From: Agromyces sp. ISL-38
GTDB taxonomy: Bacteria; Actinomycetota; Actinomycetes; Actinomycetales; Microbacteriaceae
Direction of reading: 5' to 3'
Assembly (NCBI RefSeq): GCF_018613935.1
Contig: NZ_JAGGPF010000018.1
Span: forward strand, 1 to 56,112
DNA: 56,112 nucleotides
Part shown: positions 18,222 to 27,372 of the stretch, one piece after another
Position numbering within the stretch: the stretch's first letter is position 1
Layout of the letters: each line of letters begins with the position of its first letter
The notes under the pieces: model-generated
Databases searched by the model: none
What the model was told of the DNA's origin: nothing
What the model saw: the letters and a program-made list of their open reading frames with translations, nothing else
Made by a program: the position numbers and the translations under genes

Positions 18222-20948
18222 GTGACTGTCAACGACCAGGACCCCTACTCGGTCGAGGCGATGGACTCGGATCCCGACGAGACATCCGAATGGTCCGAAT
18301 CCCTCGATGCGCTCGTCGCCGAGAAGGGCCACCAGCGGGCGCGCGAGATCATGCTCAGCCTGCTCAAGCGCTCGAAGGAGCTGCACCTCGGCGTGCCGAT
18401 GGTGCCCACGACCGATTACCTGAACACGATCGCACCCGAGAACGAGCCCGACTTCCCGGGCGACGAGGAGATCGAGCGGCGTTATCGCGCGTGGATCCGC
18501 TGGAACGCGGCCATGCTCGTGCACCGCTCGCAGCGCCCCGGCATCGCGGTCGGCGGGCACATCTCGACGTACGCGTCATCCGCAGCGCTCTACGAAGTGG
18601 GCTTCAACCACTTCTTCCGCGGGCAGGACCACCCCGGTGGCGGCGACCAGATCTTCATCCAGGGCCACGCGTCGCCCGGCACCTACGCCCGCGCATTCCT
18701 CGAGGGCCGGCTCAGCGCCGACCAGCTCGACGGGTTCCGCCAGGAGAAGTCCCACGCGCCCAACGGCCTGTCGTCCTACCCGCACCCGCGGCTCATGCCC
18801 GAGTTCTGGCAGTTCCCGACGGTGTCGATGGGCCTCGGCCCGATCAACGCGATCTACCAGGCTCAGGCGAGCAAGTACCTGACGAACCGCGGCATCAAAG
18901 ACGCATCCGACCAGCACGTCTGGGCGTTCCTTGGTGACGGCGAGATGGACGAGGTCGAGAGCCGCGGGCAGCTCCAGGTCGCCGCGAACGAAGGTCTCGA
19001 CAACCTGACGTTCATCGTGAACTGCAACCTGCAGCGACTCGACGGCCCGGTGCGCGGCAACGGCAAGATCATCCAGGAGCTCGAGAGCTTCTTCCGCGGT
19101 GCCGGCTGGAACGTCATCAAGGTCGTCTGGGGCCGCGAGTGGGACGACCTCCTCGCTCGCGACAACGACGGCGCCCTCCGCAACCTGATGAACATCACCC
19201 CCGACGGCGACTACCAGACCTACAAGGCCGAGTCGGGCGCCTACGTGCGTGAGAACTTCTTCGGCCGCGACCCGCGGGCGCTCGAGCTCGTGTCGCACCT
19301 CAGCGACGACGAGGTCTGGGGCCTCAAGCGCGGTGGTCACGACTACCGCAAGGTGTACGCGGCGTTCAAGGCCGCCACCGAGCACAAGGGTCAGCCCACC
19401 GTCATCCTCGCGAAGACCATCAAGGGCTACGGCCTGGGTCCGAGCTTCGAGGGTCGCAATGCGACCCACCAGATGAAGAAGATGACGCTCGACAACCTGA
19501 AGACCTTCCGCGACACGATGCGCATCCCCATCACCGATGGGCAGCTCGAGGAGAACCCCTACCTGCCGCCGTACTACACGCCCGGCGACCAGGACGAGGC
19601 GATCCAGTATCTGCATGAGCGCCGCCGCGCGCTCGGCGGCTACCTTCCCGAGCGTCGTACGAACCACACGGCGATCTCGCTGCCCGACGACTCCGCGTAC
19701 GCGATCGCGAAGAAGGGCTCGGGCACCCAGGAGATCGCCACGACAATGGCATTCGTGCGCATCCTGAAAGACCTGATGCGAGCCAAGGACTTCGGCAACC
19801 GCATCGTGCCGATCATCCCCGACGAGGCGCGCACCTTCGGCATGGACGCGTTCTTCCCGAACGCGAAGATCTACAACCCGAACGGCCAGCACTACACCTC
19901 GGTCGACCGCGAGCTCCTCCTCGCATACAAGGAGAGCCCGCAGGGGCAGATCATCCACGTCGGCATCAACGAGGCGGGTGCACTCGCCGCGTTCACCGCT
20001 GTGGGCACGTCGTACTCCACCGAGGGCGAGCCCCTCATCCCGATCTACGTGTTCTACTCGATGTTCGGATTCCAGCGCACGGGCGACGCGATCTGGGCGG
20101 CGGGCGACCAGATGGCGCGCGGCTTCATGATCGCCGCGACCGCTGGCCGAACGACGCTCACCGGCGAAGGGCTCCAGCACGCCGACGGGCACTCGCTGCT
20201 CCTCGCCTCGACGAACCCAGCCGTCGTGTCGTACGACCCCGCATACGGCTACGAGATCGGGCACATCATGCGCTCGGGCCTCAACCGCATGTACGGCGGC
20301 ACGCACCCCGATCCGAACGTCATGTACTACATCACGGTGTACAACGAGCCGCTCGTGCAGCCCGCCGAGCCCGAGGGCGTCGACGTCGAGGGCATCGTGC
20401 GCGGTATCCACCGCATCTCGGAGTCGCCGGCGCAGGGCCCGAAGGCGCAGCTGCTCGCGTCGGGTGTCTCGGTGCCGTGGATTCTCGAGGCGCAGGAGCT
20501 GCTCGCCCAGGACTGGGGCGTCTCCGCCGATGTGTGGTCGGTGACGAGCTGGACCGAGCTCCGCCGCGACGGCATCGCCGCCGACGAGCACAACTTCCTG
20601 AACCCCGATGCCGAACGCCGCACGTCGTACCTCACGCAGAAGCTGTCGGGCGCCCAGGGGCCCTTCGTCGCGGTGTCGGACTTCATGCACGCCGTCCCCG
20701 ACCAGATCCGCGCCTACGTGCCGGGCGATTACGCCACGCTCGGCGCCGACGGCTTCGGCTTCTCCGACACGCGCCCCGCGGCCCGTCGCTTCTTCAAGAT
20801 CGACGGACCCTCGGTCGTGGTCCGCACGCTCGAGCTCCTCGCAGATCGTGGTGAAGTCGACCGCGCCCTCCCCGCCCAGGCGATCGAGAAGTACCGGCTG
20901 CACGACGTGAACGCCGGTACCACCGGATCGGCCGGCGGCGAGAGCTAG
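18222..20948 (+). CDS. aceE: Pyruvate dehydrogenase E1, homodimeric type
   Basis: Thiamine-diphosphate enzyme that decarboxylates pyruvate and acetylates the E2 lipoyl group. 908 residues from GTG 18222, with AGAGG at 18211-18215. The ThDP motif [12 protein letters not shown]...NCNLQRLDG is intact. It would feed acetyl-CoA into the FAS-II operon that follows two genes later and would use the lipoylated E2 at the left edge. fasR starts 11 bases downstream and may be co-transcribed. Confidence 0.97.
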   Translation: MTVNDQDPYSVEAMDSDPDETSEWSESLDALVAEKGHQRAREIMLSLLKRSKELHLGVPMVPTTDYLNTIAPENEPDFPGDEEIERRYRAWIRWNAAMLVHRSQRPGIAVGGHISTYASSAALYEVGFNHFFRGQDHPGGGDQIFIQGHASPGTYARAFLEGRLSADQLDGFRQEKSHAPNGLSSYPHPRLMPEFWQFPTVSMGLGPINAIYQAQASKYLTNRGIKDASDQHVWAFLGDGEMDEVESRGQLQVAANEGLDNLTFIVNCNLQRLDGPVRGNGKIIQELESFFRGAGWNVIKVVWGREWDDLLARDNDGALRNLMNITPDGDYQTYKAESGAYVRENFFGRDPRALELVSHLSDDEVWGLKRGGHDYRKVYAAFKAATEHKGQPTVILAKTIKGYGLGPSFEGRNATHQMKKMTLDNLKTFRDTMRIPITDGQLEENPYLPPYYTPGDQDEAIQYLHERRRALGGYLPERRTNHTAISLPDDSAYAIAKKGSGTQEIATTMAFVRILKDLMRAKDFGNRIVPIIPDEARTFGMDAFFPNAKIYNPNGQHYTSVDRELLLAYKESPQGQIIHVGINEAGALAAFTAVGTSYSTEGEPLIPIYVFYSMFGFQRTGDAIWAAGDQMARGFMIAATAGRTTLTGEGLQHADGHSLLLASTNPAVVSYDPAYGYEIGHIMRSGLNRMYGGTHPDPNVMYYITVYNEPLVQPAEPEGVDVEGIVRGIHRISESPAQGPKAQLLASGVSVPWILEAQELLAQDWGVSADVWSVTSWTELRRDGIAADEHNFLNPDAERRTSYLTQKLSGAQGPFVAVSDFMHAVPDQIRAYVPGDYATLGADGFGFSDTRPAARRFFKIDGPSVVVRTLELLADRGEVDRALPAQAIEKYRLHDVNAGTTGSAGGES

Positions 20949-20959
20949 CAGGCGACGAG

Positions 20960-22174
20960 GTGGCGACGAGGCCCAAGACGAAGGCGGAGACGCTCGCATG
21001 GTTGCGAACCATCGCGGGTGAGCTGTCGACCGCGACGCTGAAGCGTCTCGAAGACACGCTGCCGTGGTACGGCGACATGCCGCCGAGCCGGCGCTCCGCC
21101 GTGGGCCTCGTCGCGCAGGCCGGCATCTCGTCGTTCATCTCCTGGTTCGACGATCCCCGGTCGACGCCGTGGATCGCGGCCGACGTCTTCGGTGCCGCTC
21201 CGCGAGAGCTGCTGCGTTCGGTGAGTCTGCAGCAGACGCTGCAGCTCATCCGCGTCACCGTCGAGGTCGTCGAGGAGCGCGTCAAAGACGGCAGCGAGCC
21301 GCTCCGCGAGGCGATCCTCCTGTACTCGCGCGAGATCGCCTTCGCGGCGGCCGATGTGTACGCACGCGCTGCGGAGGCTCGCGGGCTCTGGGACGCGCGC
21401 CTCGAGGCGCTCGTGGTCGATTCGATCCTCTCGGGCGAGTACGACGACGAGCTTCCGAGCCGCATCGCCGCGCTCGGCTGGCACGGCCACGGCGAGGTCG
21501 CCGTGCTCGTCGGCACGGCACCGAAGCAGTTCGACATCGACCACGTGCGCCGCGCAGCACGTCACATGCACGCCGACGTGCTCATCGGGGTGCAGGGCAA
21601 TCGCCTCGTGCTCGTGATCGGCCGCGCCGACCCGCTCAGTCGCGAGAACGACGACGCCATCGGCACCGCCCCGGCCCTCACCTTCATGGAGATCGCCGAG
21701 CAACTCGAGCCGCACTTCGGCCCCGGCCACCTGGTGCTCGGTCATGAGGTGCCGAACCTCGTCGACGCGTCGAAGAGCGCGAAGGCCGCGCTCGCGGGAT
21801 TCGCCGTCGCCCGCTCGTGGCGCCACGCGCCTCGCCCGGTGCACGCCGACGACCTGCTCCCCGAGCGCGCACTCGCCGGCGACCCACTGGCTCGTGCCAC
21901 CCTCGTGCACCGCATCTACCGACCGCTGCAGGCCCATTCCACCGAACTGCTCACGACGCTCTGGAGCTATCTCGACAACGGTCGCTCGCTCGAGGCGACG
22001 GCGCGCGAGCTTTTCGTGCACCCGAACACCGTGCGCTACCGCCTGAAGCGCGTCTCCGACGTGATCGGATGGGATGCCACCGGCGCCCGCGAAGCGCTCA
22101 TCCTCCAAGCGGCGCTCATCATCGGATCGATGAGCGATCATGAACAATCACCACGCCGTCGACCTCCGACCTGA
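20960..22174 (+). CDS. fasR: PucR-type transcriptional regulator of fatty acid synthesis
   Basis: 404 residues from GTG 20960. The C-terminal helix-turn-helix (SLEATARELFVHPNTVRYRLKRV, described here as a motif over residues ~353-376) is of the PucR/CdaR type. The central part resembles a degenerate GGDEF-like region. In Streptomyces coelicolor the gene in this position, FasR, activates fabD-fabH-acpP-fabF (established knowledge). The gene order here is the same, and a 24-base palindrome lies between it and fabD. Confidence 0.88.
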   Translation: MATRPKTKAETLAWLRTIAGELSTATLKRLEDTLPWYGDMPPSRRSAVGLVAQAGISSFISWFDDPRSTPWIAADVFGAAPRELLRSVSLQQTLQLIRVTVEVVEERVKDGSEPLREAILLYSREIAFAAADVYARAAEARGLWDARLEALVVDSILSGEYDDELPSRIAALGWHGHGEVAVLVGTAPKQFDIDHVRRAARHMHADVLIGVQGNRLVLVIGRADPLSRENDDAIGTAPALTFMEIAEQLEPHFGPGHLVLGHEVPNLVDASKSAKAALAGFAVARSWRHAPRPVHADDLLPERALAGDPLARATLVHRIYRPLQAHSTELLTTLWSYLDNGRSLEATARELFVHPNTVRYRLKRVSDVIGWDATGAREALILQAALIIGSMSDHEQSPRRRPPT

Positions 22175-22195
22175 TCGACATCCTGTGGCTTCGAC

Positions 22196-22219
22196 ACAAG
22201 CCTTTCGCGAAGAGCTTGT
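22196..22219. promoter_or_regulatory. 24-base palindrome, candidate FasR operator
   Basis: ACAAGC-N12-GCTTGT; the 12-base half-sites agree at 10 of 12 positions, with the exact core TTCGCGAA. It lies in the 91-base gap between fasR and fabD, centred about 46 bases upstream of the start point expected from the -10 box at 22242. Confidence 0.6.
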
Positions 22220-22241
22220 AGCGTGTGCACACCACCGTCCC

Positions 22242-22247
22242 GATACT
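22242..22247 (+). promoter_or_regulatory. Candidate -10 box GATACT of the fab operon
   Basis: GATACT lies 18 bases before the fabD GTG. No good -35 is seen at 16-18 bases, fitting an activator-dependent promoter. The leader would be very short. Confidence 0.4.
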
Positions 22248-22265
22248 GATTGGCAGACTTGAACC

Positions 22266-23189
22266 GTGATCGTCGTCGTCTGCCCTGGACAGGGCTCCCA
22301 GACTCCCGGATTCCTCGCCCCCTGGCTCACCGAGCCGGCCTATGCCGAGCGCTTGGGCGTGTTGTCCGACGCCGCGGGCATCGACCTCGCATCCCACGGA
22401 ACGGTCAGTGACGCCGACACCATCCGCGATACGGCGATCGCCCAGCCGCTCATCGTCGCGGCCGGCATCCTCACGCTCGAACGGCTTCTCGCCGACGGTC
22501 GCAGCGAGCGCATCGGCGGCATCGCCGGTCACTCGGTCGGCGAGATCACGGCGGCCGCAGGCGCCGGAGTGCTCAGCGAGACCGCTGCGATGCGCTTCGT
22601 CGCCGAGCGCGGGCGGGCCATGGCGGATGCCGCGGCGCTCCAGCCCACCGGCATGAGCGCCGTGCTCGGCGCCGACGAGACCGCACTCGTGGCCCAGCTC
22701 GACGAGCTCGGACTTGAACCGGCGAACTTCAACGGCGGCGGCCAGATCGTCGTCGCCGGCGCGCTCGAGGCGCTCGAGCTCCTGAAGGACGAGCCGCCGG
22801 CCGGTGCACGCGTCATCCCGCTCCAAGTGGCCGGCGCCTTCCACACGCGGTACATGCGGCCTGCGGTCGAGCGGCTCGCCGCCATCGCCGCGGCGAACCA
22901 CGACGTGTCCGACCCCGGCGTGACCCTGTGGACCAACCGCGACGGCAGCGTCGTGGCATCCGGCGCCGCATTCGTCGACCTGCTCGTCGGGCAGGTCTCC
23001 TCCCCCGTGCGCTGGGACCGCTGCATGGAGGCGTTCGCAGCGGCCGGCGTCACCGGCATCATCGAGGTCGCGCCGGCAGGCGCCCTCGTCGGGCTCGCGA
23101 AGCGGGGCCTGAAGGGCGTGCCCGCGGTCGCGGTGAAGACGCCCGACGACCTTCCCGCCGCGATCGACCTCATCGAGCAGGCCGCCTGA
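22266..23189 (+). CDS. fabD: Malonyl-CoA:ACP transacylase
   Basis: Loads malonate onto ACP for FAS-II. 307 residues from GTG 22266. Family motifs CPGQGSQTPGF at the N-terminus, catalytic Ser90 in GHSVGE, and the catalytic His in GAFHTRYM. First gene of the fabD-fabH-acpP-fabF operon. Confidence 0.96.
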   Translation: MIVVVCPGQGSQTPGFLAPWLTEPAYAERLGVLSDAAGIDLASHGTVSDADTIRDTAIAQPLIVAAGILTLERLLADGRSERIGGIAGHSVGEITAAAGAGVLSETAAMRFVAERGRAMADAAALQPTGMSAVLGADETALVAQLDELGLEPANFNGGGQIVVAGALEALELLKDEPPAGARVIPLQVAGAFHTRYMRPAVERLAAIAAANHDVSDPGVTLWTNRDGSVVASGAAFVDLLVGQVSSPVRWDRCMEAFAAAGVTGIIEVAPAGALVGLAKRGLKGVPAVAVKTPDDLPAAIDLIEQAA

Positions 23190-23215
23190 GCCGGGCGCAC
23201 ACGAGAAAGCCGAGC

Positions 23216-24220
23216 ATGACGAAACCCACCCTCCAGCAGTCGCACGGGCCCGCCTACACGCGCATCTACGCGATCGGCGCTGCACGCGGCGCCAACCTCG
23301 TGCCGAACGACGACCTCGTGGGCCCGATCAACTCGTCCGACGAGTGGATCCAGCAGCGCACCGGCATCATCACGCGGGCGCGCGCCGGCGCCGACGTGGA
23401 GGCCCTCGATCTCGCGACGGATGCCGCGCGCGAGGCGATCTCGAAGTCAGGGGTCGCACCCGAGCTCATCGATCTCGTCATCGTCGCCACCGTCTCGAAC
23501 GTGCAGCAGACGCCCTCGATCGCCGCTGTCCTGGCCGATCGGGTGGGTGCCAACCCGGCCGCCGCATACGACACGAACGCCGCGTGCGCCGGATACGCCT
23601 ACGCGATCGCCCAGGCCGATGCACTCATTCGCACCGGCAGCGCCCACTACGCGCTCGTGGTCGGCGCCGAGAAGCTGTCGAACGTCGTCGACCCGACCGA
23701 CCGCTCCATCTCCTTCCTGCTCGGAGACGGCGCCGGAGCCGTCGTCATCGGCCCGAGCGACTTCCCCGGCATCGCTCGCACCATCTGGGGATCGGATGGC
23801 TCGAAGGCCGACGCCGTGGGCATGAACGCCACCCTCACGGAGTACCGCGACGGTACTGCCGAGTGGCCGACGCTCCGCCAGGAGGGCCAGACGGTCTTCC
23901 GGTGGGCCGTGTGGGACATGGCGAAGGTCGCCAAGCAGGCGCTGGATGCCGCGGGCATCACCGCCGCCGACCTCGCCGCCTTCATCCCCCACCAGGCCAA
24001 CATGCGCATCGTCGACGAGTTCGCGAAGCAGTTGAAGCTGCCCGAGTCGGTCATGATCGCCCGCGACATCGCCACGACCGGCAACACGTCGGCTGCATCG
24101 ATCCCCCTCGCGACCCACCGGTTGCTCGAAGAGCATCCGGAACTCTCGGGGGGCCTCGCCCTCCAAATCGGCTTCGGCGCCGGACTCGTGTTCGGCGCCC
24201 AAGTGGTGGTACTTCCCTGA
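23216..24220 (+). CDS. fabH: 3-oxoacyl-ACP synthase III
   Basis: Condenses a starter acyl-CoA with malonyl-ACP. 334 residues from ATG 23216, 26 bases after fabD. Catalytic triad Cys124 (NAACAGYAYA), His259 (IPHQANMR) and Asn290 (TGNTSAASIP). In this bacterial group branched-chain starters are usual. A longer in-frame reading back into fabD has no conserved sequence. Confidence 0.96.
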   Translation: MTKPTLQQSHGPAYTRIYAIGAARGANLVPNDDLVGPINSSDEWIQQRTGIITRARAGADVEALDLATDAAREAISKSGVAPELIDLVIVATVSNVQQTPSIAAVLADRVGANPAAAYDTNAACAGYAYAIAQADALIRTGSAHYALVVGAEKLSNVVDPTDRSISFLLGDGAGAVVIGPSDFPGIARTIWGSDGSKADAVGMNATLTEYRDGTAEWPTLRQEGQTVFRWAVWDMAKVAKQALDAAGITAADLAAFIPHQANMRIVDEFAKQLKLPESVMIARDIATTGNTSAASIPLATHRLLEEHPELSGGLALQIGFGAGLVFGAQVVVLP

Positions 24221-24240
24221 ACCACCGACCCTCGTCCATC

Positions 24241-24246
24241 TAGACT
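24241..24246 (+). promoter_or_regulatory. Internal -10 box TAGACT before acpP
   Basis: TAGACT lies 39 bases upstream of the acpP ATG, between fabH and acpP. It would allow extra transcription of the highly used acyl carrier protein. No clear -35. Confidence 0.4.
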
Positions 24247-24285
24247 GTGTCTCGGTCAATCGAGACACCCCCAAGGAGAAGAACA

Positions 24286-24534
24286 ATGGCATTGTCCACG
24301 GAAGAAGTGCTTGCCGGCCTGGCCGAGCTCATCAACGACGAGACCGGCATCGCGACCGACACGGTTGAGCTGGACAAGTCGTTCACCGATGACCTCGACA
24401 TCGACTCCATCTCGATGATGACGATCGTCGTCAACGCCGAGGAGAAGTTCGACGTCAAGATCCCCGACGAAGAGGTCAAGAACCTGAAGAGCGTCGGCGA
24501 CGCCGTCACCTTCATCGTCAAGGCCCAGGCCTAG
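24286..24534 (+). CDS. acpP: Acyl carrier protein
   Basis: 82 residues, strongly acidic. The 4'-phosphopantetheine attachment Ser41 lies in DIDSISM (usually DSL). Shine-Dalgarno AAGGAGAA at 24273-24280 is the best in the operon, as expected for an abundant protein. Confidence 0.97.
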   Translation: MALSTEEVLAGLAELINDETGIATDTVELDKSFTDDLDIDSISMMTIVVNAEEKFDVKIPDEEVKNLKSVGDAVTFIVKAQA

Positions 24535-24613
24535 CAACTGCTGGAGCGGGCCGGCGCGACCGCCCGGCCCGCTCGATCAGTTCGACCATCACCTCCAACG
24601 GAGTGTCTCTCGA

Positions 24614-25849
24614 ATGACCAAGAAGATCGTCATCACCGGCATCGGCGCGACCTCGCCCCTGGGCGGCACCGCGCGCGACAGCTGGAACGCACTGCTCGCC
24701 GGCGAGTCCGGCGCTCGCGCGCTCGAACACGACTGGGTCGCCGACCTTGCGCTTCCCGTGACCTTCGCGGCCACCGCGAAGGTGCCCACCGCCGAGGTGC
24801 TCGAACGCCACGAGACGAAGCGCCTCGACCCCTCGAGCCAGTTCGCCCTCATCGCCGGCCGTGAAGCCTGGGCAGATGCGGGTGCGCCCGAAATCGCTCC
24901 GGAGCGGCTCGCTGTCGACTGGTCGACCGGCATCGGCGGCGTCTGGACGCTGCTCGACGCCTGGGACACACTGCGTGAGCGTGGACCCCGGCGCGTCCTG
25001 CCGATGACCGTGCCCATGCTCATGCCCAACGGCCCGGGCGCCGCGATCGGCATGGACCTGCACGCTCGTGCAGGTATCACGACGGTCGTCTCGGCGTGCG
25101 CGTCGAGCACCGAAGCGCTTGTGAACGCCTACGACCACCTGCAGCGGGGCCTGGCCGACGTCGTCATCGCCGGCGGCTCGGAAGCCGCGATCCACCCGCT
25201 GCCCATCGCGTCGTTCGCCGCGATGCAGGCGCTCTCCCGTCGAAACGACGACCCGTCCATCGCTTCCCGTCCCTACGACGTCGGTCGTGACGGCTTCGTG
25301 CTCGGTGAGGGCGCCGCAGCCCTCGTGGTCGAGACCGAGGAGCACGCGAAGGCCCGAGGGGCACGCATCTACGCCGAGCTGCTCGGCGGTTCCGTCACGA
25401 GCGACGCGTACCACATCACCGCACCCGACCCCGAGGGATCGGCAGCGGCACGGGCGATGATCGCGGCCATCGAGGGCGCCGGCGCGCGCCTCTCCGACGT
25501 GCGTCACGTGAATGCGCACGCGACGAGCACCCCGGTCGGCGACATCGCCGAGTACCACGCGCTCCAGCGCGTGTTCGGCGACCTGCTCGACGGCATCGCC
25601 GTGACCGCGACGAAGGCCTCAACCGGGCACCTGCTCGGCGGCGCCGGTGCGATCGAGGCCATGTTCACGGTGCTCGCGCTCCACGAGCGGGTCATCCCGC
25701 CGACGATCAACCTCACCGAGCAGGATCCCGAGATCCCACTTGACGTGGTGACGTCGCCGCGGGCCCTCGAGGGCGATGACGTCGTGGCGATCAGCAACTC
25801 CTTCGGCTTCGGCGGGCACAACGCCGTCGCCGCGTTCCGCTCAGCCTGA
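24614..25849 (+). CDS. fabF: 3-oxoacyl-ACP synthase II
   Basis: Chain-elongating condensing enzyme of FAS-II. 411 residues; catalytic triad Cys162 (VSACASST), His302 (NAHATSTPVGD) and His339 (STGHLLGGAG). Last gene of the fab operon, closed by a hairpin at 25880. Confidence 0.96.
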   Translation: MTKKIVITGIGATSPLGGTARDSWNALLAGESGARALEHDWVADLALPVTFAATAKVPTAEVLERHETKRLDPSSQFALIAGREAWADAGAPEIAPERLAVDWSTGIGGVWTLLDAWDTLRERGPRRVLPMTVPMLMPNGPGAAIGMDLHARAGITTVVSACASSTEALVNAYDHLQRGLADVVIAGGSEAAIHPLPIASFAAMQALSRRNDDPSIASRPYDVGRDGFVLGEGAAALVVETEEHAKARGARIYAELLGGSVTSDAYHITAPDPEGSAAARAMIAAIEGAGARLSDVRHVNAHATSTPVGDIAEYHALQRVFGDLLDGIAVTATKASTGHLLGGAGAIEAMFTVLALHERVIPPTINLTEQDPEIPLDVVTSPRALEGDDVVAISNSFGFGGHNAVAAFRSA

Positions 25850-25879
25850 TCGTGCTGTCGCGCCGCTCGGCGCAAAGAT

Positions 25880-25918
25880 GAGAAGACCCCGGCCGCATTT
25901 CGCGGGCGGGGTCTTCTC
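25880..25918. terminator. Hairpin terminator after the fab operon
   Basis: 12-bp perfect stem (GAGAAGACCCCG / CGGGGTCTTCTC), 15-base loop, between fabF and the convergent DUF3145 gene. Confidence 0.8.
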
Positions 25919-25999
25919 GTCTGCGGCCGAGGTTTCGATCGTGCGTCACCGGGAAGCATCATCCGACGATCGCGTTACGCCACCGCGAGCCGCGCTCGC

Positions 26000-26521
26000 T
26001 CAACCCACCTGGTGCAACCAGACGACCGGAGCGAAATCACTGGCGTGGCGGAACGGCTCGAGCTCGTCGTCCCACGCCTGCCCGAGCGCGAGGCGGAGCT
26101 CGCGGTGCAGTTCGACCGGATCATTGCCGGCGATCTCCATCGCGTACCTGATGCGATCCTCGGGCACCACGGTGTTGCCGGCGGTATCGGTCTGTGCGAA
26201 GAACACACCGAGCTCAGGGGTGTGCATCCAGCGTGCACCGTCGGAGCCCGGAGTCGGGTCCTCGCTCACCTCGAACCGGAGCTGCTCCCAACCTCGCAGT
26301 GCGGAAGCGAGCTTCGCACCGCTGCCGGCCTCGCCTTCCCAGTAGAACTCGGCGCGCATCATGCCACGGTGGACCGGCTGCATGCTCCACTCGAAGTTGA
26401 CGGCGCTCCCCAGCGCTCGCCCTGCCGCCCATTCGACATGCGGACAGAGCGCCCGAGGCGAGGAGTGCACGAACAGCACGCCTCGCGCGGTGCGCACGGC
26501 CCGCGTGACCTTCTCCGCCAT
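26000..26521 (-). CDS. DUF3145 family protein
   Basis: 173 residues from ATG 26521, with GGAGAGAGAG directly upstream. Soluble, with conserved GVLFVHSSPRALCPHVEWA near the N-terminus and PEDRIRYAMEIAGNDP later. The family is found beside fabF in actinobacteria; function unknown. A longer frame to 26644 has no conserved sequence. Confidence 0.88.
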   Translation of the reverse strand: MAEKVTRAVRTARGVLFVHSSPRALCPHVEWAAGRALGSAVNFEWSMQPVHRGMMRAEFYWEGEAGSGAKLASALRGWEQLRFEVSEDPTPGSDGARWMHTPELGVFFAQTDTAGNTVVPEDRIRYAMEIAGNDPVELHRELRLALGQAWDDELEPFRHASDFAPVVWLHQVG

Positions 26522-26693
26522 CTCTCTCTCCGTTCTTGAGGTGCGTCTTCCCCTACGACCTCGGAACGGATGTGATGGCTGGTGTTCGGTTGTCGACGGC
26601 GAGCCGTCATGGGCGATTATGCCGCGGATCAGGGCCGGTGACAAGATCGGATCGCCGAACGTGTCGCTCGCGGCATCCGTTGGACTGGAACTC

Positions 26694-26699
26694 TATACT
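26694..26699 (+). promoter_or_regulatory. -10 box TATACT of the PadR gene
   Basis: Near-consensus TATACT 36 bases before ATG 26736; GATGGAG before the ATG serves as ribosome binding site. Confidence 0.5.
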
Positions 26700-26735
26700 C
26701 AGTGAATCGTTCCCACTTCTCGAGATGGAGTCCAC

Positions 26736-27359
26736 ATGGCCGTGCGCGATGCGCTCCTCGCCCTGCTCACGGCGGGCCCCGCCTACGGGTTCCAGTTGCA
26801 CAACGGCCTCGAGGCGCGCACGGGTGGGCGACGCCAGGTGAACGTCGGCCAGACCTATGCGACCCTCGAGCGACTCGGCAAGCAGCGACTCATCGAGCCG
26901 GCCGGAGAGACGGATGACGGGCTCCCGTTGTATCGCCTGACGGCGCGCGGCACGGCGGCTGCCACAGCCTGGTTCGACGGCGCGGATGCCTCGGGCGCCG
27001 ACCCCTGGGATGAGACGGTCGATCGCGTCCTCATCGCCCTGTCTCTGCCCGACGTCGACGGACTCGCCGTCGCGCGAGCGGAGATCGCCCGCTGGCGCGT
27101 GCGTCGCGACGATGCGTCGACAGTATCGAGCTCGTCGGAGCCCGCTGCGCCAGCCGATGGAGTTGAGACCGAGGCCGACGTACGCGGTGCCGAATCGGAA
27201 CTGGCTCGCCTCGCCGCGGCGGCCGAGGTCGCCGTGGCGGATGCGGCACTCGGCTGGCTGGAGGGTGTTGCCGCGGCATCCGCCGAGCGCCTCGCCTTCG
27301 CGCCACGAGCGACTCGACCCAAGCGCGGCCGCCGCCCGTCGCCGCCCGCGACCGACTGA
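26736..27359 (+). CDS. PadR family transcriptional regulator
   Basis: 207 residues. N-terminal winged helix of PadR type (LLALLTAGPAYGFQLHNGLE, then VGQTYATLERLGKQRLIEP), followed by an Ala/Ser/Pro-rich linker and a helical C-terminal segment of the PadR-2 dimerisation kind. PadR proteins usually repress an adjacent transporter. None is present here, so the target is unknown. Convergent with the polymerase gene, 13 bases apart. Confidence 0.88.
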   Translation: MAVRDALLALLTAGPAYGFQLHNGLEARTGGRRQVNVGQTYATLERLGKQRLIEPAGETDDGLPLYRLTARGTAAATAWFDGADASGADPWDETVDRVLIALSLPDVDGLAVARAEIARWRVRRDDASTVSSSSEPAAPADGVETEADVRGAESELARLAAAAEVAVADAALGWLEGVAAASAERLAFAPRATRPKRGRRPSPPATD

Positions 27360-27372
27360 TCAACGGGCTCAC

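Noticed and set aside
18576..20999. 807-codon open frame opposite aceE, and 592 codons opposite glnA (5865-7643)
   Set aside because: Shadows of strongly conserved genes; low-complexity Arg/Val/Asp sequence without motifs.
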